Shown: positions 39,563 through 47,604, counted from the stretch's first letter. The stretch is 64,000 bases of DNA from Candidatus Alistipes stercoravium (GCA_019119615.1 DWWQ01000035.1:1-64000), one strand, 5' to 3'. Notes: a model not told the origin generated them from the letters alone. Numbers and translations are program-made.

Positions 39563-40109
39563 TCGACCCGTTGTTGGGATTCTGCATATCCTCGTCCTGA
39601 TGATTCGGCCAGGGCATCTCCCGCTTGGCAAAGGCACTGATGAAAAGCCCGAAGAAGCAGCCCTGGATTACCGATCCGAGAATCGAGAGCACTACGATCC
39701 AGATCGGCGAGAAGAGCATCGTGCGCGCCATCGAAACGGCCAACTCCATCTGGGCCGGGCCGTAAAGCGACGAGACCATCTTGAGACTCTCCTCCAGCGC
39801 AGCCTCATAATAGGCCGGGAAAAGCAGCCGGCGGGCAGCAATCTCCCAGGCGCCGACCAGCACCCCCGAGAAGCACATCATCCAGAAGATATACTTCATG
39901 CACTGCCCGTAGCTGTAGCCGTTTTCGCTCCCATAGAGAAGCGCCCGACGCTTCGTCAGCACGAAGAGCAGCGTGATGAAGACCGCCAGCGAAAGCAGCG
40001 ACAGCACCTGCGATTTCCAGAACAGTCCGACCGTCGAGAAGAGAATCTGCACCACGGCCATAAGGGCGCCCCAGCGGGCGGCATCGTCCCAAAAATTGGT
40101 TTTTTCCAT
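39555..40109 (-). CDS. DUF4199 membrane protein
   Basis: 184 residues, four hydrophobic helices (about 14-32, 36-55, 75-95, 138-170), with KRRALLYGSENGYSYGQCMKYIFWMM typical of DUF4199. Function unknown; commonly encoded next to a GT2 gene in Bacteroidota, as here. Third-from-last gene of the tsaC operon. Confidence 0.88.
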   Translation of the reverse strand: MEKTNFWDDAARWGALMAVVQILFSTVGLFWKSQVLSLLSLAVFITLLFVLTKRRALLYGSENGYSYGQCMKYIFWMMCFSGVLVGAWEIAARRLLFPAYYEAALEESLKMVSSLYGPAQMELAVSMARTMLFSPIWIVVLSILGSVIQGCFFGLFISAFAKREMPWPNHQDEDMQNPNNGSNE

Positions 40110-40126
40110 ATCTTGTCTCTTTTGCG

Positions 40127-40726
40127 TTATTGCAACTCTCCCTTGCCGTCGCGAAGCACCTCCGGTTCATCGCCCGTCAGGTCCACTACCGTCGTCGGCA
40201 TGGTATCCCCCATGCCGCCGTCGATCACCAGCTCCACATCGCGGCCGTAGCGCTCGTGAATCAGCTCGGGGTCGATCAGGTACTCCTGCTCGTCGTCCTC
40301 GCGGACCGAAGCCGTAAGGAGCGGTGCTCCGAGTGCCGCGACGATCGACCGCGCCACGGCATTCGAGGGAATGCGGACACCGATCGTCTGCCGCCGGGCC
40401 AGCGCCTTGTCCGGCACCCGCGAGGAGGCCGTGAGCACGAAGGTGAAGGGACCCGGGAGATTCCGCTTCAGGATCCGGAAGGTCGCATTGTCCACACGGC
40501 AATACTCCGCAACCTGCGCGAGGCTCTCGAAGACCACGGCGAACCCGGTATCGGCCTTTCCGCGAATGCGGCGCAGGCGTTCGAGTGCACGGGGAGAACG
40601 GATCGAGCAGCCGAAGGCGTAGACGCTGTCGGTGGGATAGATGATGACTCCGTCCCGCTCGAGGGTGTCCACGACGCGCCGCAGGGCGCTCTCCGAAGGA
40701 TTCCGTTCGTATATCTTCGCAAGCAT
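40127..40726 (-). CDS. Threonylcarbamoyl-AMP synthase (Sua5/YciO/YrdC family)
   Basis: 199 residues. The YrdC fold is shown by VIIYPTDSVYAFGCSI, PGPFTFVLTASS and VGVRIPSNAVARSIVAALGAPLLTAS-like segments. It makes threonylcarbamoyl-adenylate for the t6A modification of tRNAs reading ANN codons; some YciO members act differently, so the exact subgroup is not certain. The -7 element ends 7 nt before the ATG at 40726, so the mRNA is nearly leaderless. The in-frame upstream ATG at 40756 lies before the promoter and is excluded. It heads a four-gene operon. Confidence 0.88.
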   Translation of the reverse strand: MLAKIYERNPSESALRRVVDTLERDGVIIYPTDSVYAFGCSIRSPRALERLRRIRGKADTGFAVVFESLAQVAEYCRVDNATFRILKRNLPGPFTFVLTASSRVPDKALARRQTIGVRIPSNAVARSIVAALGAPLLTASVREDDEQEYLIDPELIHERYGRDVELVIDGGMGDTMPTTVVDLTGDEPEVLRDGKGELQ

Positions 40727-40733
40727 AGGGGAA

Positions 40734-40741
40734 CAAAGATA
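40734..40741 (-). promoter_or_regulatory. -7 element of the YrdC-family operon
   Basis: TATCTTTG on the minus strand with only TTCCCCT between it and the ATG, implying a leaderless or near-leaderless transcript. Confidence 0.65.
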
Positions 40742-40883
40742 GCAAAAATTTCGCAAACCGTGCCGAAATCATGCTATTTTCTGCAGATGGCAAGCCCCTG
40801 TCGGAACGGAGGTTCCGAAAAAGGTGCGATGAATCCCGCGCAGAAGGAATTTTCCGGCGGCGCGTAAGGTACTCCGAGGTGCG

Positions 40884-41897
40884 TCAGCGGATTTTCCGGC
40901 GGTTCAGTTCGGCACTGTAGGCCCGGGCATTGGCATTGTGTTCGCGCAGCGTGCGGGCGAAATTATGGTATCCGTCGAATGTCGGACGTGCACAGAAATA
41001 GAGGTAGTCGTGCTCCTCGAAATTGAGAACCGCGTCGATCGCGTTCTTGCCCGGCATGCAGATCGGCGAAGGGGGAAGGCCCTTATTTATATATGTGTTG
41101 TAGGGCGACGGATACTTCAGGTGGCGGTACAGAATGCGGCGCAGGCCGAAATCCTGCATGGCATATTTTATCGTGGGGTCGGCCTGCAGCGGAATGCCCC
41201 GGCGCAGACGATTGACATAGACGCCGGCAATGCGCGGCATCTCGTCCGTCTTCCGGGTCTCTTCGTAGACGATCGACGCCAGGGTCATCACCCCGAGGCG
41301 CGACAGGCCGCTCCGCGCCCGCCTGGCATCACGCTCCCCGGTCCAGAAGCGGTCGTACTCCCGCTTCATGCGGCGCACGAAGTCCTCGGGCGTAATCGTC
41401 CACCACACCTCGTAAGTATCGGGGATGAACATCGAGAAGAGCGTCAGGCTGTCGAAACCCACCTCCGCGGCCAGCTCCTTCGAGGTCAGCGCCCGCATCA
41501 TCGAAGCGGAATCGGCATCGATCTGCCGGGCGAGCTTGCGGGCGAGCTGTGCGGAGGTCCGCACGTTGTTCACCGAGATCCGCACGGGCGTCTGCAGCCC
41601 GAGCTTGAGCATGCGTGCCACCTCGACGACATTCATGCCCGGGCGCAGCACATAGTGGCCCGGCTTGAACGTATGCTCCAGATCGAGCCGGCGGGCATAG
41701 AGGCGGAAGGCTGCCCGATACTTCAGGTGCGGCATGAGCGAATCCTCGACCACCGCATATCCGGAGCGGGACCCGACATAGAGTTCGTACTCCCCGCGGA
41801 CGGCATTTCCCTTGAAACAGGCAAGCAGAAACACCGCAACGACTGCCCCCAGGACAACGCACGCAAGGAACAGGCGGAGCAAGGTTTTTTTACGCAT
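40884..41897 (-). CDS. mltG: Endolytic transglycosylase MltG
   Basis: 337 residues. One N-terminal membrane helix (LLRLFLACVVLGAVVAVFLLACF) anchors it in the inner membrane, followed by a LysM-like and the YceG catalytic domain. Family signatures are FIPDTYEVWW, SIVYEETRKTDEMPRIAGVYVNRLRRG (with the catalytic Glu), LQADPTIKYA and YNTYINKGLPPSPICMPG. It cuts nascent peptidoglycan and may set strand length. It diverges from the SRP RNA gene. Confidence 0.95.
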   Translation of the reverse strand: MRKKTLLRLFLACVVLGAVVAVFLLACFKGNAVRGEYELYVGSRSGYAVVEDSLMPHLKYRAAFRLYARRLDLEHTFKPGHYVLRPGMNVVEVARMLKLGLQTPVRISVNNVRTSAQLARKLARQIDADSASMMRALTSKELAAEVGFDSLTLFSMFIPDTYEVWWTITPEDFVRRMKREYDRFWTGERDARRARSGLSRLGVMTLASIVYEETRKTDEMPRIAGVYVNRLRRGIPLQADPTIKYAMQDFGLRRILYRHLKYPSPYNTYINKGLPPSPICMPGKNAIDAVLNFEEHDYLYFCARPTFDGYHNFARTLREHNANARAYSAELNRRKIR

Positions 41898-41913
41898 CTC
41901 GCAATTTTTTTTG

Positions 41914-41921
41914 CAAAGATA
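41914..41921 (-). promoter_or_regulatory. -7 element of mltG
   Basis: TATCTTTG on the minus strand, 16 nt before the ATG, divergent from the SRP RNA promoter 12 bp away. Confidence 0.6.
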
Positions 41922-41932
41922 TAAAAAATTCC

Positions 41933-41940
41933 TACTTTTG
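41933..41940 (+). promoter_or_regulatory. -7 element of the SRP RNA gene
   Basis: TACTTTTG ending 5 nt before the predicted RNA 5' end. Confidence 0.65.
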
Positions 41941-41945
41941 TGCCC

Positions 41946-42041
41946 GGGTGAGTCTTATACGACCAGCTCCTACAGAATCCCCCAGGCGAGGAATCGAGCA
42001 AGGGTATGTGGTCGTAGCGGTGCGATATAAGGAGCTCACCC
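41946..42041 (+). ncRNA. ffs: Signal recognition particle RNA, small bacterial type
   Basis: About 96 nt that fold into one long hairpin: GGGTGAG with CTCACCC, CTTATA with TATAAG, CGACCA with TGGTCG. The apex carries the SRP signature: the asymmetric pair CAGG / AGCA around CGA-GGAA-TCG, i.e. a GGAA tetraloop on a short stem, closed by CCC / GGG. A run of six T follows immediately, so it ends by intrinsic termination. It partners the Ffh protein encoded at 16195. Confidence 0.92.
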
Positions 42042-42077
42042 TTTTTTGTTGGACCCATTCAAGTAAAGCAAGACAAC

Positions 42078-42353
42078 ATGATACGACTCAACGTATTCAT
42101 CCGTACGACGGAGAGCAACCGCGAAGAGCTGATCGCAACGGCCCGCGAACTGGTGGCCGCATCGCTCAAGGACGAGGGCTGCGTGGCCTACGACCTGTTC
42201 GAGAGCTCCACGCGCCGCGATGTCCTGATGATCTGCGAGACCTGGAGCGACGCCAAGGCGCTCGCCGCACACGAGCAGGCCGCACACTTCACGACCCTCG
42301 TGCCGCGCATCCAGCAGCTCGGCGAAATGAAGATCGAGAAGTTCGTCTTCTGA
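42078..42353 (+). CDS. Antibiotic biosynthesis monooxygenase-like (YgiN-type) protein
   Basis: 91 residues, a single ABM ferredoxin-like domain: NVFIRTTESNREELIATARELV, CVAYDLFESSTRRDVLMICETWSDAKALAAHEQAAHF. Such proteins are dimeric cofactor-free oxygenases acting on quinols or similar compounds, although many members are untested. It starts 37 nt after the SRP RNA and probably depends on read-through or a promoter in between. A terminator follows. Confidence 0.88.
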   Translation: MIRLNVFIRTTESNREELIATARELVAASLKDEGCVAYDLFESSTRRDVLMICETWSDAKALAAHEQAAHFTTLVPRIQQLGEMKIEKFVF

Positions 42354-42381
42354 TCGTCCGCTCCCGCGACAGCCGCCCCCA

Positions 42382-42413
42382 AACCCCGGATGCCCCGTGC
42401 ATCCGGGGTTTTT
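42382..42413 (+). terminator. Terminator of the monooxygenase gene
   Basis: AACCCCGGATGC and GCATCCGGGGTT stem, then T5. Confidence 0.88.
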
Positions 42414-42491
42414 CTTCGTTCGGAAACCGTCCGAAACAGCTTCCGCGACGGATAAAGCCTCCGGCAAAGCGGCAAAGAGCGGAAAAAATCC

Positions 42492-42499
42492 TATCTTTG
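42492..42499 (+). promoter_or_regulatory. -7 element of the MFS exporter gene
   Basis: TATCTTTG, 26 nt before the ATG at 42526; the longer frame from 42397 begins before the promoter. Confidence 0.65.
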
Positions 42500-42525
42500 T
42501 TATCCGGAACCTCCGAAAACAGAGC

Positions 42526-43746
42526 ATGAACAGCTGGAAAAAGACATTCACCGTAATCTGGAGCGGGCAACTGGTCTCGATTCTTTCGAGTGCCGTGGTC
42601 AGCTATGCGGTGATCTTCTGGATGAGCCTCGAGACGGAGTCCGCGGAGGTGCTGGCCCTGGCAGCCATCGCCGGCATCCTGCCCCAGTCGCTGCTGGGCC
42701 CTTTCGTCGGCATCTACATCGACCGCTGGGACCGCAAACGCACGATGATCCTCGCCGATACGTTCATCGCCCTCTGCACGCTGGCGCTCTCGGTGCTCTT
42801 CTGGCTCGACATTGCGCAGATGTGGCACATCTACCTGCTGCTGGCCTGCCGCTCGGTAGGCTCGGCCTTCCATACTCCCGCCATGCAGGCGTCGGTACCC
42901 CTGCTGGCACCGGCTTCACAACTTACGCGCATTGCGGGAATCAACCAGATCATCACCTCCGTATCGGATATCGCAGGGCCTGCACTCGGTGCCTTCATGC
43001 TCGCACTGACCTCGATCGGCAACATCCTGCTGCTCGACGTGGCGGGAGCCGCCGTGGCCTGCATATCCCTGCTGTGCATCCGCATCCCGAATCCCGAACG
43101 CCAGCCCGACAGGCAGCACGACCTCCGCAAGGAGTTCCGCGAAGGGCTTGCCGCCATGCACGCCGTTCCGGGAATGGGAAGTTTCTTCGCACTCGCCATC
43201 GCCGTATGGTTCTTCATCATGCCCGTAGGCGTACTCTTCCCGCTCATGACCCTGCAGCACTTCGGGGGCGGTGCCTACGAAATGAGCCTCGTGGAGATCG
43301 TATGGGGCGGCGGAGCCCTGCTCGGCGGCGCCATCATGGGCGCCCGGACCTACCGCGTCAGCCGCATCGTGCTCATCAACCTGATGTATCTTATGGTGGG
43401 GCTCTCGTTCCTCCTCTCGGGATTGCTTCCGGCATCGGGATTCGCTCTCTTTACGGTATTCACGGCCGCGGCCGGCATTTCGAGCAGCGTATTCAACGCC
43501 TCGTTCATCTCGGTCGTGCAGACCCGCATCGAAGCCGGCGTCCTGGGACGCGTGCTCTCGCTCTACCGCAGCTTCGGGCTCCTGCCTTCGGCCATAGGCC
43601 TCCTCGGAGCGGGATTTCTGGCCGAACGGATCGGGCTGACGACAACCTTCGTCCTTTCGGGGTCAATCATCTGCCTGATCGGAGCAGCGGCTTTCCGCAT
43701 GCCGGCGGTCATGCGCCTCGACGCCAAAGAGCAGAAATCCGAGTAA
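42526..43746 (+). CDS. MFS transporter, macrolide-efflux-like
   Basis: 406 residues with 12 predicted membrane helices. The first loop has GPFVGIYIDRWDRKRTMILAD, the MFS motif A position, and the overall pattern (SWKKTFTVIWSGQLVSILSSAV start, HTPAMQASVPLLAP) matches the MefA/Bcr-like drug-exporter branch of Bacteroidota. Export of a toxic compound is likely but unproven; resistance should not be assumed. Monocistronic. Confidence 0.87.
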   Translation: MNSWKKTFTVIWSGQLVSILSSAVVSYAVIFWMSLETESAEVLALAAIAGILPQSLLGPFVGIYIDRWDRKRTMILADTFIALCTLALSVLFWLDIAQMWHIYLLLACRSVGSAFHTPAMQASVPLLAPASQLTRIAGINQIITSVSDIAGPALGAFMLALTSIGNILLLDVAGAAVACISLLCIRIPNPERQPDRQHDLRKEFREGLAAMHAVPGMGSFFALAIAVWFFIMPVGVLFPLMTLQHFGGGAYEMSLVEIVWGGGALLGGAIMGARTYRVSRIVLINLMYLMVGLSFLLSGLLPASGFALFTVFTAAAGISSSVFNASFISVVQTRIEAGVLGRVLSLYRSFGLLPSAIGLLGAGFLAERIGLTTTFVLSGSIICLIGAAAFRMPAVMRLDAKEQKSE

Positions 43747-43818
43747 CTGCCAGGCCCGGCAAAAGGCATGCACCCGAACCGGGGCGCATCCGCAATCCGG
43801 AGGGAGATCACATAAAAA

Positions 43819-43847
43819 CGGCGGAATCCTTTTTGAGGATTCCGCCG
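43819..43847. terminator. Bidirectional terminator between MFS and lipoprotein genes
   Basis: CGGCGGAATCC and GGATTCCGCCG around a T-rich loop, with A and T runs outside, between convergent genes. Confidence 0.82.
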
Positions 43848-43868
43848 CTGCATTTTACCGATTCGGGA

Positions 43869-44915
43869 TCAGACCGTATAGGTATATCCGTTGTAGTAGA
43901 TCGTATAGCTTAATTTACCGTCCGTATTCGACCACTTGTACTCGACCTCGCCGGAGGGATAGAGGGCCGTATTGTAATCGCCTACGCTCGTGAAGGAGCA
44001 GATCTGCGAGCCTTCGACAATCTGCATGTAGACGCCCACGCCACTCGAAACCACGATCGAACGGCAACGATAAACACCATTCTGCAATTTGTAGCTCATG
44101 CCCATGGAACCCGTGCTGGAAGAGTTGGCATAGAAGGTCGAGCCCCAGCATCCGGCGCCGTAGGGTGCCATCGGAATGTTGGTACTCTCGACATGGATAT
44201 CCTTGTCGTAAATCTCCGAGAAAGCCAGGTTCTTGCCCGACTCGGGCTTGATGTTGATCTGACCGTTCCATCCCGATACATACTGCTCCGATTCCTCGAA
44301 GTTCGCACGGATCATGTCAAGAATGACAACATAATTGTCCGTCTCGTCCAGGTAAAGTTTCGTCGTGCCGCTCTGCATGGCAATGGAGACCTGCCGGCTG
44401 TTGCCCAGCCCGTCCGTCGTATTGGCCTTGATCTTGAAATCGGGCTGCATGACAACCTGCCAAGGGGTGCTGAAAGTCGCATCGGAGAGAAGCTCCGTTC
44501 CGTTCGTATTCACCACGAGCGATCCTTCGAGCATGAAGCCGTCGGTCTGTAAAAGGCCGTCAGGATAGGTGATGCGCCAGGAATCAGCGCCTTCGCGCGC
44601 AATCTGCGTGCCGGATCCGAAGAGCAGAAGCTGCAGCGGACGCGTATCATCCCAAACCTTGACCTCGATCTTGGAAAGATCGACCTCCTCGAGCGGCGTA
44701 TCGGGATACTGCACCTTCGCCTCGGCCAAAAGCGATGCCAAACGCAAACCGGCCTCGGCCATCTGCGTCGAGACATTCTGCTGAACCATTGCAGAACTGT
44801 AGATATCTACACCCGGGATCACCTGCTGCTGTTTCTTATACTCTTCGCTGTTGTCCTTCATACAACCCGTAAAGGCCAGCGCGGCCAGCAATGTCGTAGC
44901 TAAAATCCTATTCAT
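43869..44915 (-). CDS. Lipoprotein of unknown function
   Basis: 348 residues from the ATG at 44915: MNRILATTLLAALAFTGC gives a lipobox and lipidated Cys-18. The rest is beta-rich with no recognised domain. It is followed by paired short motifs (SWRITYPDGLLQTDGFMLEG, VVNTNGTEL) and ends in KLSYTIYYNGYTYTV. A much longer in-frame extension upstream to 45131 contains no signal and is rejected. A -7 element at 45076-45069 gives a long leader of about 150 nt. Probably outer-membrane anchored. Confidence 0.72.
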   Translation of the reverse strand: MNRILATTLLAALAFTGCMKDNSEEYKKQQQVIPGVDIYSSAMVQQNVSTQMAEAGLRLASLLAEAKVQYPDTPLEEVDLSKIEVKVWDDTRPLQLLLFGSGTQIAREGADSWRITYPDGLLQTDGFMLEGSLVVNTNGTELLSDATFSTPWQVVMQPDFKIKANTTDGLGNSRQVSIAMQSGTTKLYLDETDNYVVILDMIRANFEESEQYVSGWNGQINIKPESGKNLAFSEIYDKDIHVESTNIPMAPYGAGCWGSTFYANSSSTGSMGMSYKLQNGVYRCRSIVVSSGVGVYMQIVEGSQICSFTSVGDYNTALYPSGEVEYKWSNTDGKLSYTIYYNGYTYTV

Positions 44916-45068
44916 TTCAATTTTAAAGGTTAAATTCATTTCATAAAATGTACGGATCGCACTTTTACTGCATCGGCCCGAAAACTTTTTTTCGGAAAGG
45001 GTTTTTCTCCGCGCCATTGCACCGGATATGGAAGATCTGCCGTAAAAAAATCCGCAACATTCCCGCCA

Positions 45069-45076
45069 CAAAGATA
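45069..45076 (-). promoter_or_regulatory. -7 element of the lipoprotein gene
   Basis: TATCTTTG on the minus strand, about 150 nt before the ATG at 44915. A weaker TATCTTGG at 45098-45105 on the plus strand probably serves the MBL gene. Confidence 0.5.
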
Positions 45077-45151
45077 GGAATAATTCACATTTTTTCGTAT
45101 CTTGGACATGGAGTTTTCTCCATATACACAACAGACATAATACATACGACC

Positions 45152-45874
45152 ATGTCCATACGTTCGTTATTCGGCGGCAAACGCAAGAAAATCACCGACT
45201 ACCCTACCGATGTACTGACGGCCCGCGACGGCACGTCCTTCACGATCCACTTCTTCAAACATGCCGCCCTGGCCATCGGCGTCGGCGAAAAATACGTCTA
45301 TGTCGATCCGGTGAACGGGTACGCCGACTACGGCGTCCTGCCGAAGGCCGACGTGCTGCTCGTAACCCACTCGCACTACGACCATCTGGACCGTGCGGCT
45401 ACCGACGAACTGCTCACGCCCCACAGCGAGATACTCTGCGACCGGACCTCCGCCGAGGCATTCGAGATGAACTGCCACACGATGCGTCCGGGGAGCGTAG
45501 CCACCCCCTGCGACTGGCTGAAGGTCGAGGCCGTGGCCGCCTACAACACCTCGCCCGACCACCGGCAGTTCCACCCCCGCGACCGCGAGGACTGCGGCTA
45601 TGTGCTGACGATCGGCGGCACGCGCATCTACATCGCCGGAGATACCGAGCCGACGCCCGAGATGAAGGCCCTGCGCGGCATCGACATTGCCTTCCTGCCG
45701 GTCAATCAGCCCTACACGATGACCGTGGACCAGGCCGTGGAGGCCGTCAAGGCGCTGCATCCGGCCATCTTCTACCCCTACCACTACGGTGAGGTCGAGG
45801 AGAAGACCGACATCGACCGACTTGTCCGCGAACTCGAAGGTATTACCGAGGTGCGCGTACGTCCGATGGAGTGA
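45152..45874 (+). CDS. Metallo-beta-lactamase-fold hydrolase, UlaG-like
   Basis: 240 residues. Metal ligands lie in H73-x-H75-x-D77-H78 (THSHYDHLD), with further ligands in TRIYIAGDTEP and YPYHYGEVEEK. The layout, with a short N-terminal lead and no lid domain, is that of UlaG-like metal-dependent hydrolases. The substrate is unknown. The start follows a run of non-conserved sequence and is set by the family N-terminus; the frame continues further upstream without a plausible signal. Confidence 0.88.
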   Translation: MSIRSLFGGKRKKITDYPTDVLTARDGTSFTIHFFKHAALAIGVGEKYVYVDPVNGYADYGVLPKADVLLVTHSHYDHLDRAATDELLTPHSEILCDRTSAEAFEMNCHTMRPGSVATPCDWLKVEAVAAYNTSPDHRQFHPRDREDCGYVLTIGGTRIYIAGDTEPTPEMKALRGIDIAFLPVNQPYTMTVDQAVEAVKALHPAIFYPYHYGEVEEKTDIDRLVRELEGITEVRVRPME

Positions 45875-45901
45875 GCGTCCGAACGACAAAGCACCCGATC
45901 C

Positions 45902-45946
45902 AAACCGCAGCCCCCGATATCCGACAGATACCGGGGACTGCGGTTT
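45902..45946. terminator. Bidirectional terminator between the MBL and membrane protein genes
   Basis: AAACCGCAG and CTGCGGTTT arms with an inner CCCCGATAT / GATACCGGGG stem, lying between convergent genes. Confidence 0.75.
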
Positions 45947-45964
45947 CGTATGCTGCGAAAGGTC

Positions 45965-46375
45965 CTACTTGTGCGAAGAGCGGCTGACCCGACGTTCCAC
46001 CACGAAGGCGGCGATCAAACCCAGGCCGCCGAAGCAGAGCACCGAACCGCCATAGATAACGTCGTTGTGATAGTATGCACCGTTCGAACAGTTGGTACTG
46101 ATCCAATAGCCGACCAGCAGGCCCACTCCGAGACCCAGCAGCAGGCAGCCGACACGCAGCGCTCCGGAAGAGAAGCCTCGCGAACCCTCCACGGCGGGAA
46201 CACGGCCGACAGACATTCCCATCGGTACGTTTTTCAGGTAGTCAATCAACATTCCGGGATCGAGTTTTTCGATGATGTTGAGCCGCTCGCGACGGCAGAT
46301 GGGAAGCTCGAAAAGCTTGTAGATGCTCAAGGCGACAATCCCGACAATCAAGGGATACACAATAAATTCCAGCAT
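45965..46375 (-). CDS. Membrane protein, DUF6249-like
   Basis: 136 residues. One helix at the N-terminus (FIVYPLIVGIVALSIYKLFELP) and two near the C-terminus (VGCLLLGLGVGLLVGYWI, VLCFGGLGLIAAFVVERR), with RRERLNIIEKLDPGMLIDYL between them, as in the small DUF6249 membrane proteins often encoded next to an ECF sigma factor. Here it diverges from a sigma-factor gene. Function unknown; a role in that regulatory pair is possible. Confidence 0.72.
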   Translation of the reverse strand: MLEFIVYPLIVGIVALSIYKLFELPICRRERLNIIEKLDPGMLIDYLKNVPMGMSVGRVPAVEGSRGFSSGALRVGCLLLGLGVGLLVGYWISTNCSNGAYYHNDVIYGGSVLCFGGLGLIAAFVVERRVSRSSHK

Positions 46376-46413
46376 GGCTTGATCTGTTTTAATGGTTATT
46401 CATTCGTTTTTTC

Positions 46414-46421
46414 GATCTTTG
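46414..46421 (+). promoter_or_regulatory. -7 element of the sigma-factor gene
   Basis: GATCTTTG, one mismatch from consensus, ending 4 nt before the structured leader begins, so the mRNA would start with the hairpin. Confidence 0.6.
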
Positions 46422-46425
46422 TATG

Positions 46426-46511
46426 GTTAGACGCCGTCCGCGTGAAAAGGTTACAGGACAGGCGGCGAACCGCCTCGCGCGTGTAACCTTTTTCGGCTCC
46501 GCGCGTCTAAC
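46426..46511 (+). other. Highly structured mRNA leader of the ECF sigma gene
   Basis: Nested complementary segments: GTTAGACGC (46426-46434) with GCGTCTAAC (46503-46511); AAAAGGTTACA (46445-46455) with TGTAACCTTTT (46482-46492); GGCGG with CCGCC around a CGAA loop (46461-46474). The outer stem ends 9 nt before the ATG. No known riboswitch class recognised. Regulatory role inferred. Confidence 0.65.
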
Positions 46512-46519
46512 AGAGTACC

Positions 46520-47494
46520 ATGCAGACCGAAGAACTGGAACTGATCCGACGCATCATTCACGGAGAGACCGATCTCTACGCACAGCTGGTCGATCGCCAC
46601 GAGCGAACGGTCTTCACGCTGGTGATGCGGATCATCGGTCGGCGGGAAGAGGCCGAGGAAATCACGCAGGATGTCTTTCTGAAGGCGTTCCGGCAACTCG
46701 ACCGCTTCGCAGGCCGGAGCAGTTTCCGGACATGGCTCTACCGGATTGCCTGCAATGCGGCCATTTCGCAGGCCCGGCGCACGCAGCCCCGCCGCGCGGA
46801 GATCGACGAGCGGCGGCTTGCCGTGCTCCCCGACGAAGAGGCCGACCGGATGGAGGAGTGGGCGGCGCATCAGGAGCAACTCGACGCCCTGACGCACGCC
46901 ATCGGCCGCCTCGATCCCGAAGAGCGGGCATTGGTAACGCTCTTCTATTACGAGGAGCGTTCCGTAGCCGAATGTGCGGAGATCACCGCCCTCTCGGAGA
47001 GCAATGTCAAGGTGCGGCTGCATCGTATCCGGAAGAAGTTGTATTTACTGGTAACAACGCAAAGAGAGATGAAACGAAGTGAAGCCATCCGTCGGGCCAT
47101 CGAACGGATCCCTATTCCCGAACCGCCCGCCGACCTGTCGGCGCGGATCATGAAGCGTCTGCGGCGTGCCGAACGATGCCGCCGGCGAATCGAAGCGATC
47201 CTGACAGGAACCGGCTTTGCCGCGGGAATCGCGGGAATCGCGGGAATCGCCGCCGTAGCCCGCTGGGCCCTTACAGCCGAAAGAACGGCGACGGAATCCC
47301 CCGCATGGCCGGACCCGGTCGGATGGAAGATGCCGGATCTCGAGCTCTCCCTGCCGACACCGGCTCCGGAAGATGCGATGTATTGGAAGGCATGCATCCT
47401 GCTTGCCGCAGCAGGGCTCGTGCTGCTGTTCGCCGATCTGATCATCCGCCGAAGAATCGCCTCGCGCGCAAATAACGCAGCGAAGCCGATCTGA
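46520..47494 (+). CDS. ECF sigma factor with a C-terminal transmembrane domain (fusion)
   Basis: 324 residues, against about 180 for a usual ECF sigma factor. Residues about 1-180 are sigma2 (HERTVFTLVMRIIGRREEAEEITQDVFLKAF, with FRTWLYRIACNAAISQARR) and sigma4 (LDPEERALVTLFYYEERSVAECAEI..., SNVKVRLHRIRKKLYLL). The remaining 140 residues resemble a separate small membrane protein: MKRSEAIRRAIERIPIPEPPADL then helices about 235-260 (AGIAGIAGIAAVARWAL) and 290-312. Codon 184 is an ATG (47069) preceded by AAAGAGAG, so the two parts may also be made separately. An in-frame 9-bp repeat lies in the first helix. Confidence 0.85.
   Translation: MQTEELELIRRIIHGETDLYAQLVDRHERTVFTLVMRIIGRREEAEEITQDVFLKAFRQLDRFAGRSSFRTWLYRIACNAAISQARRTQPRRAEIDERRLAVLPDEEADRMEEWAAHQEQLDALTHAIGRLDPEERALVTLFYYEERSVAECAEITALSESNVKVRLHRIRKKLYLLVTTQREMKRSEAIRRAIERIPIPEPPADLSARIMKRLRRAERCRRRIEAILTGTGFAAGIAGIAGIAAVARWALTAERTATESPAWPDPVGWKMPDLELSLPTPAPEDAMYWKACILLAAAGLVLLFADLIIRRRIASRANNAAKPI
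47220..47248 (+). repeat. Tandem 9-bp repeat GCGGGAATC, three copies
   Basis: Three head-to-tail copies of GCGGGAATC within the first membrane helix of the sigma fusion, encoding repeated Ala-Gly-Ile. Length change by 9 bp would stay in frame. Confidence 0.75.
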
Positions 47495-47548
47495 CGCAAG
47501 GCATTTCGACCGAAGAATCCGCCTTCTGCAAGAACCGCCCCAAAGACA

Positions 47549-47584
47549 ACCGGGCCCTGTTCCGAAAAGGAGCAGGGCCCGGTT
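47549..47584. terminator. Bidirectional terminator between sigma and HMA genes
   Basis: AACCGGGCCCTG and CAGGGCCCGGTT stem with a TTCCGAAAAGGA loop region, between convergent genes. Confidence 0.85.
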
Positions 47585-47604
47585 TGTTCGGTCCGGCCGG
47601 GAAG

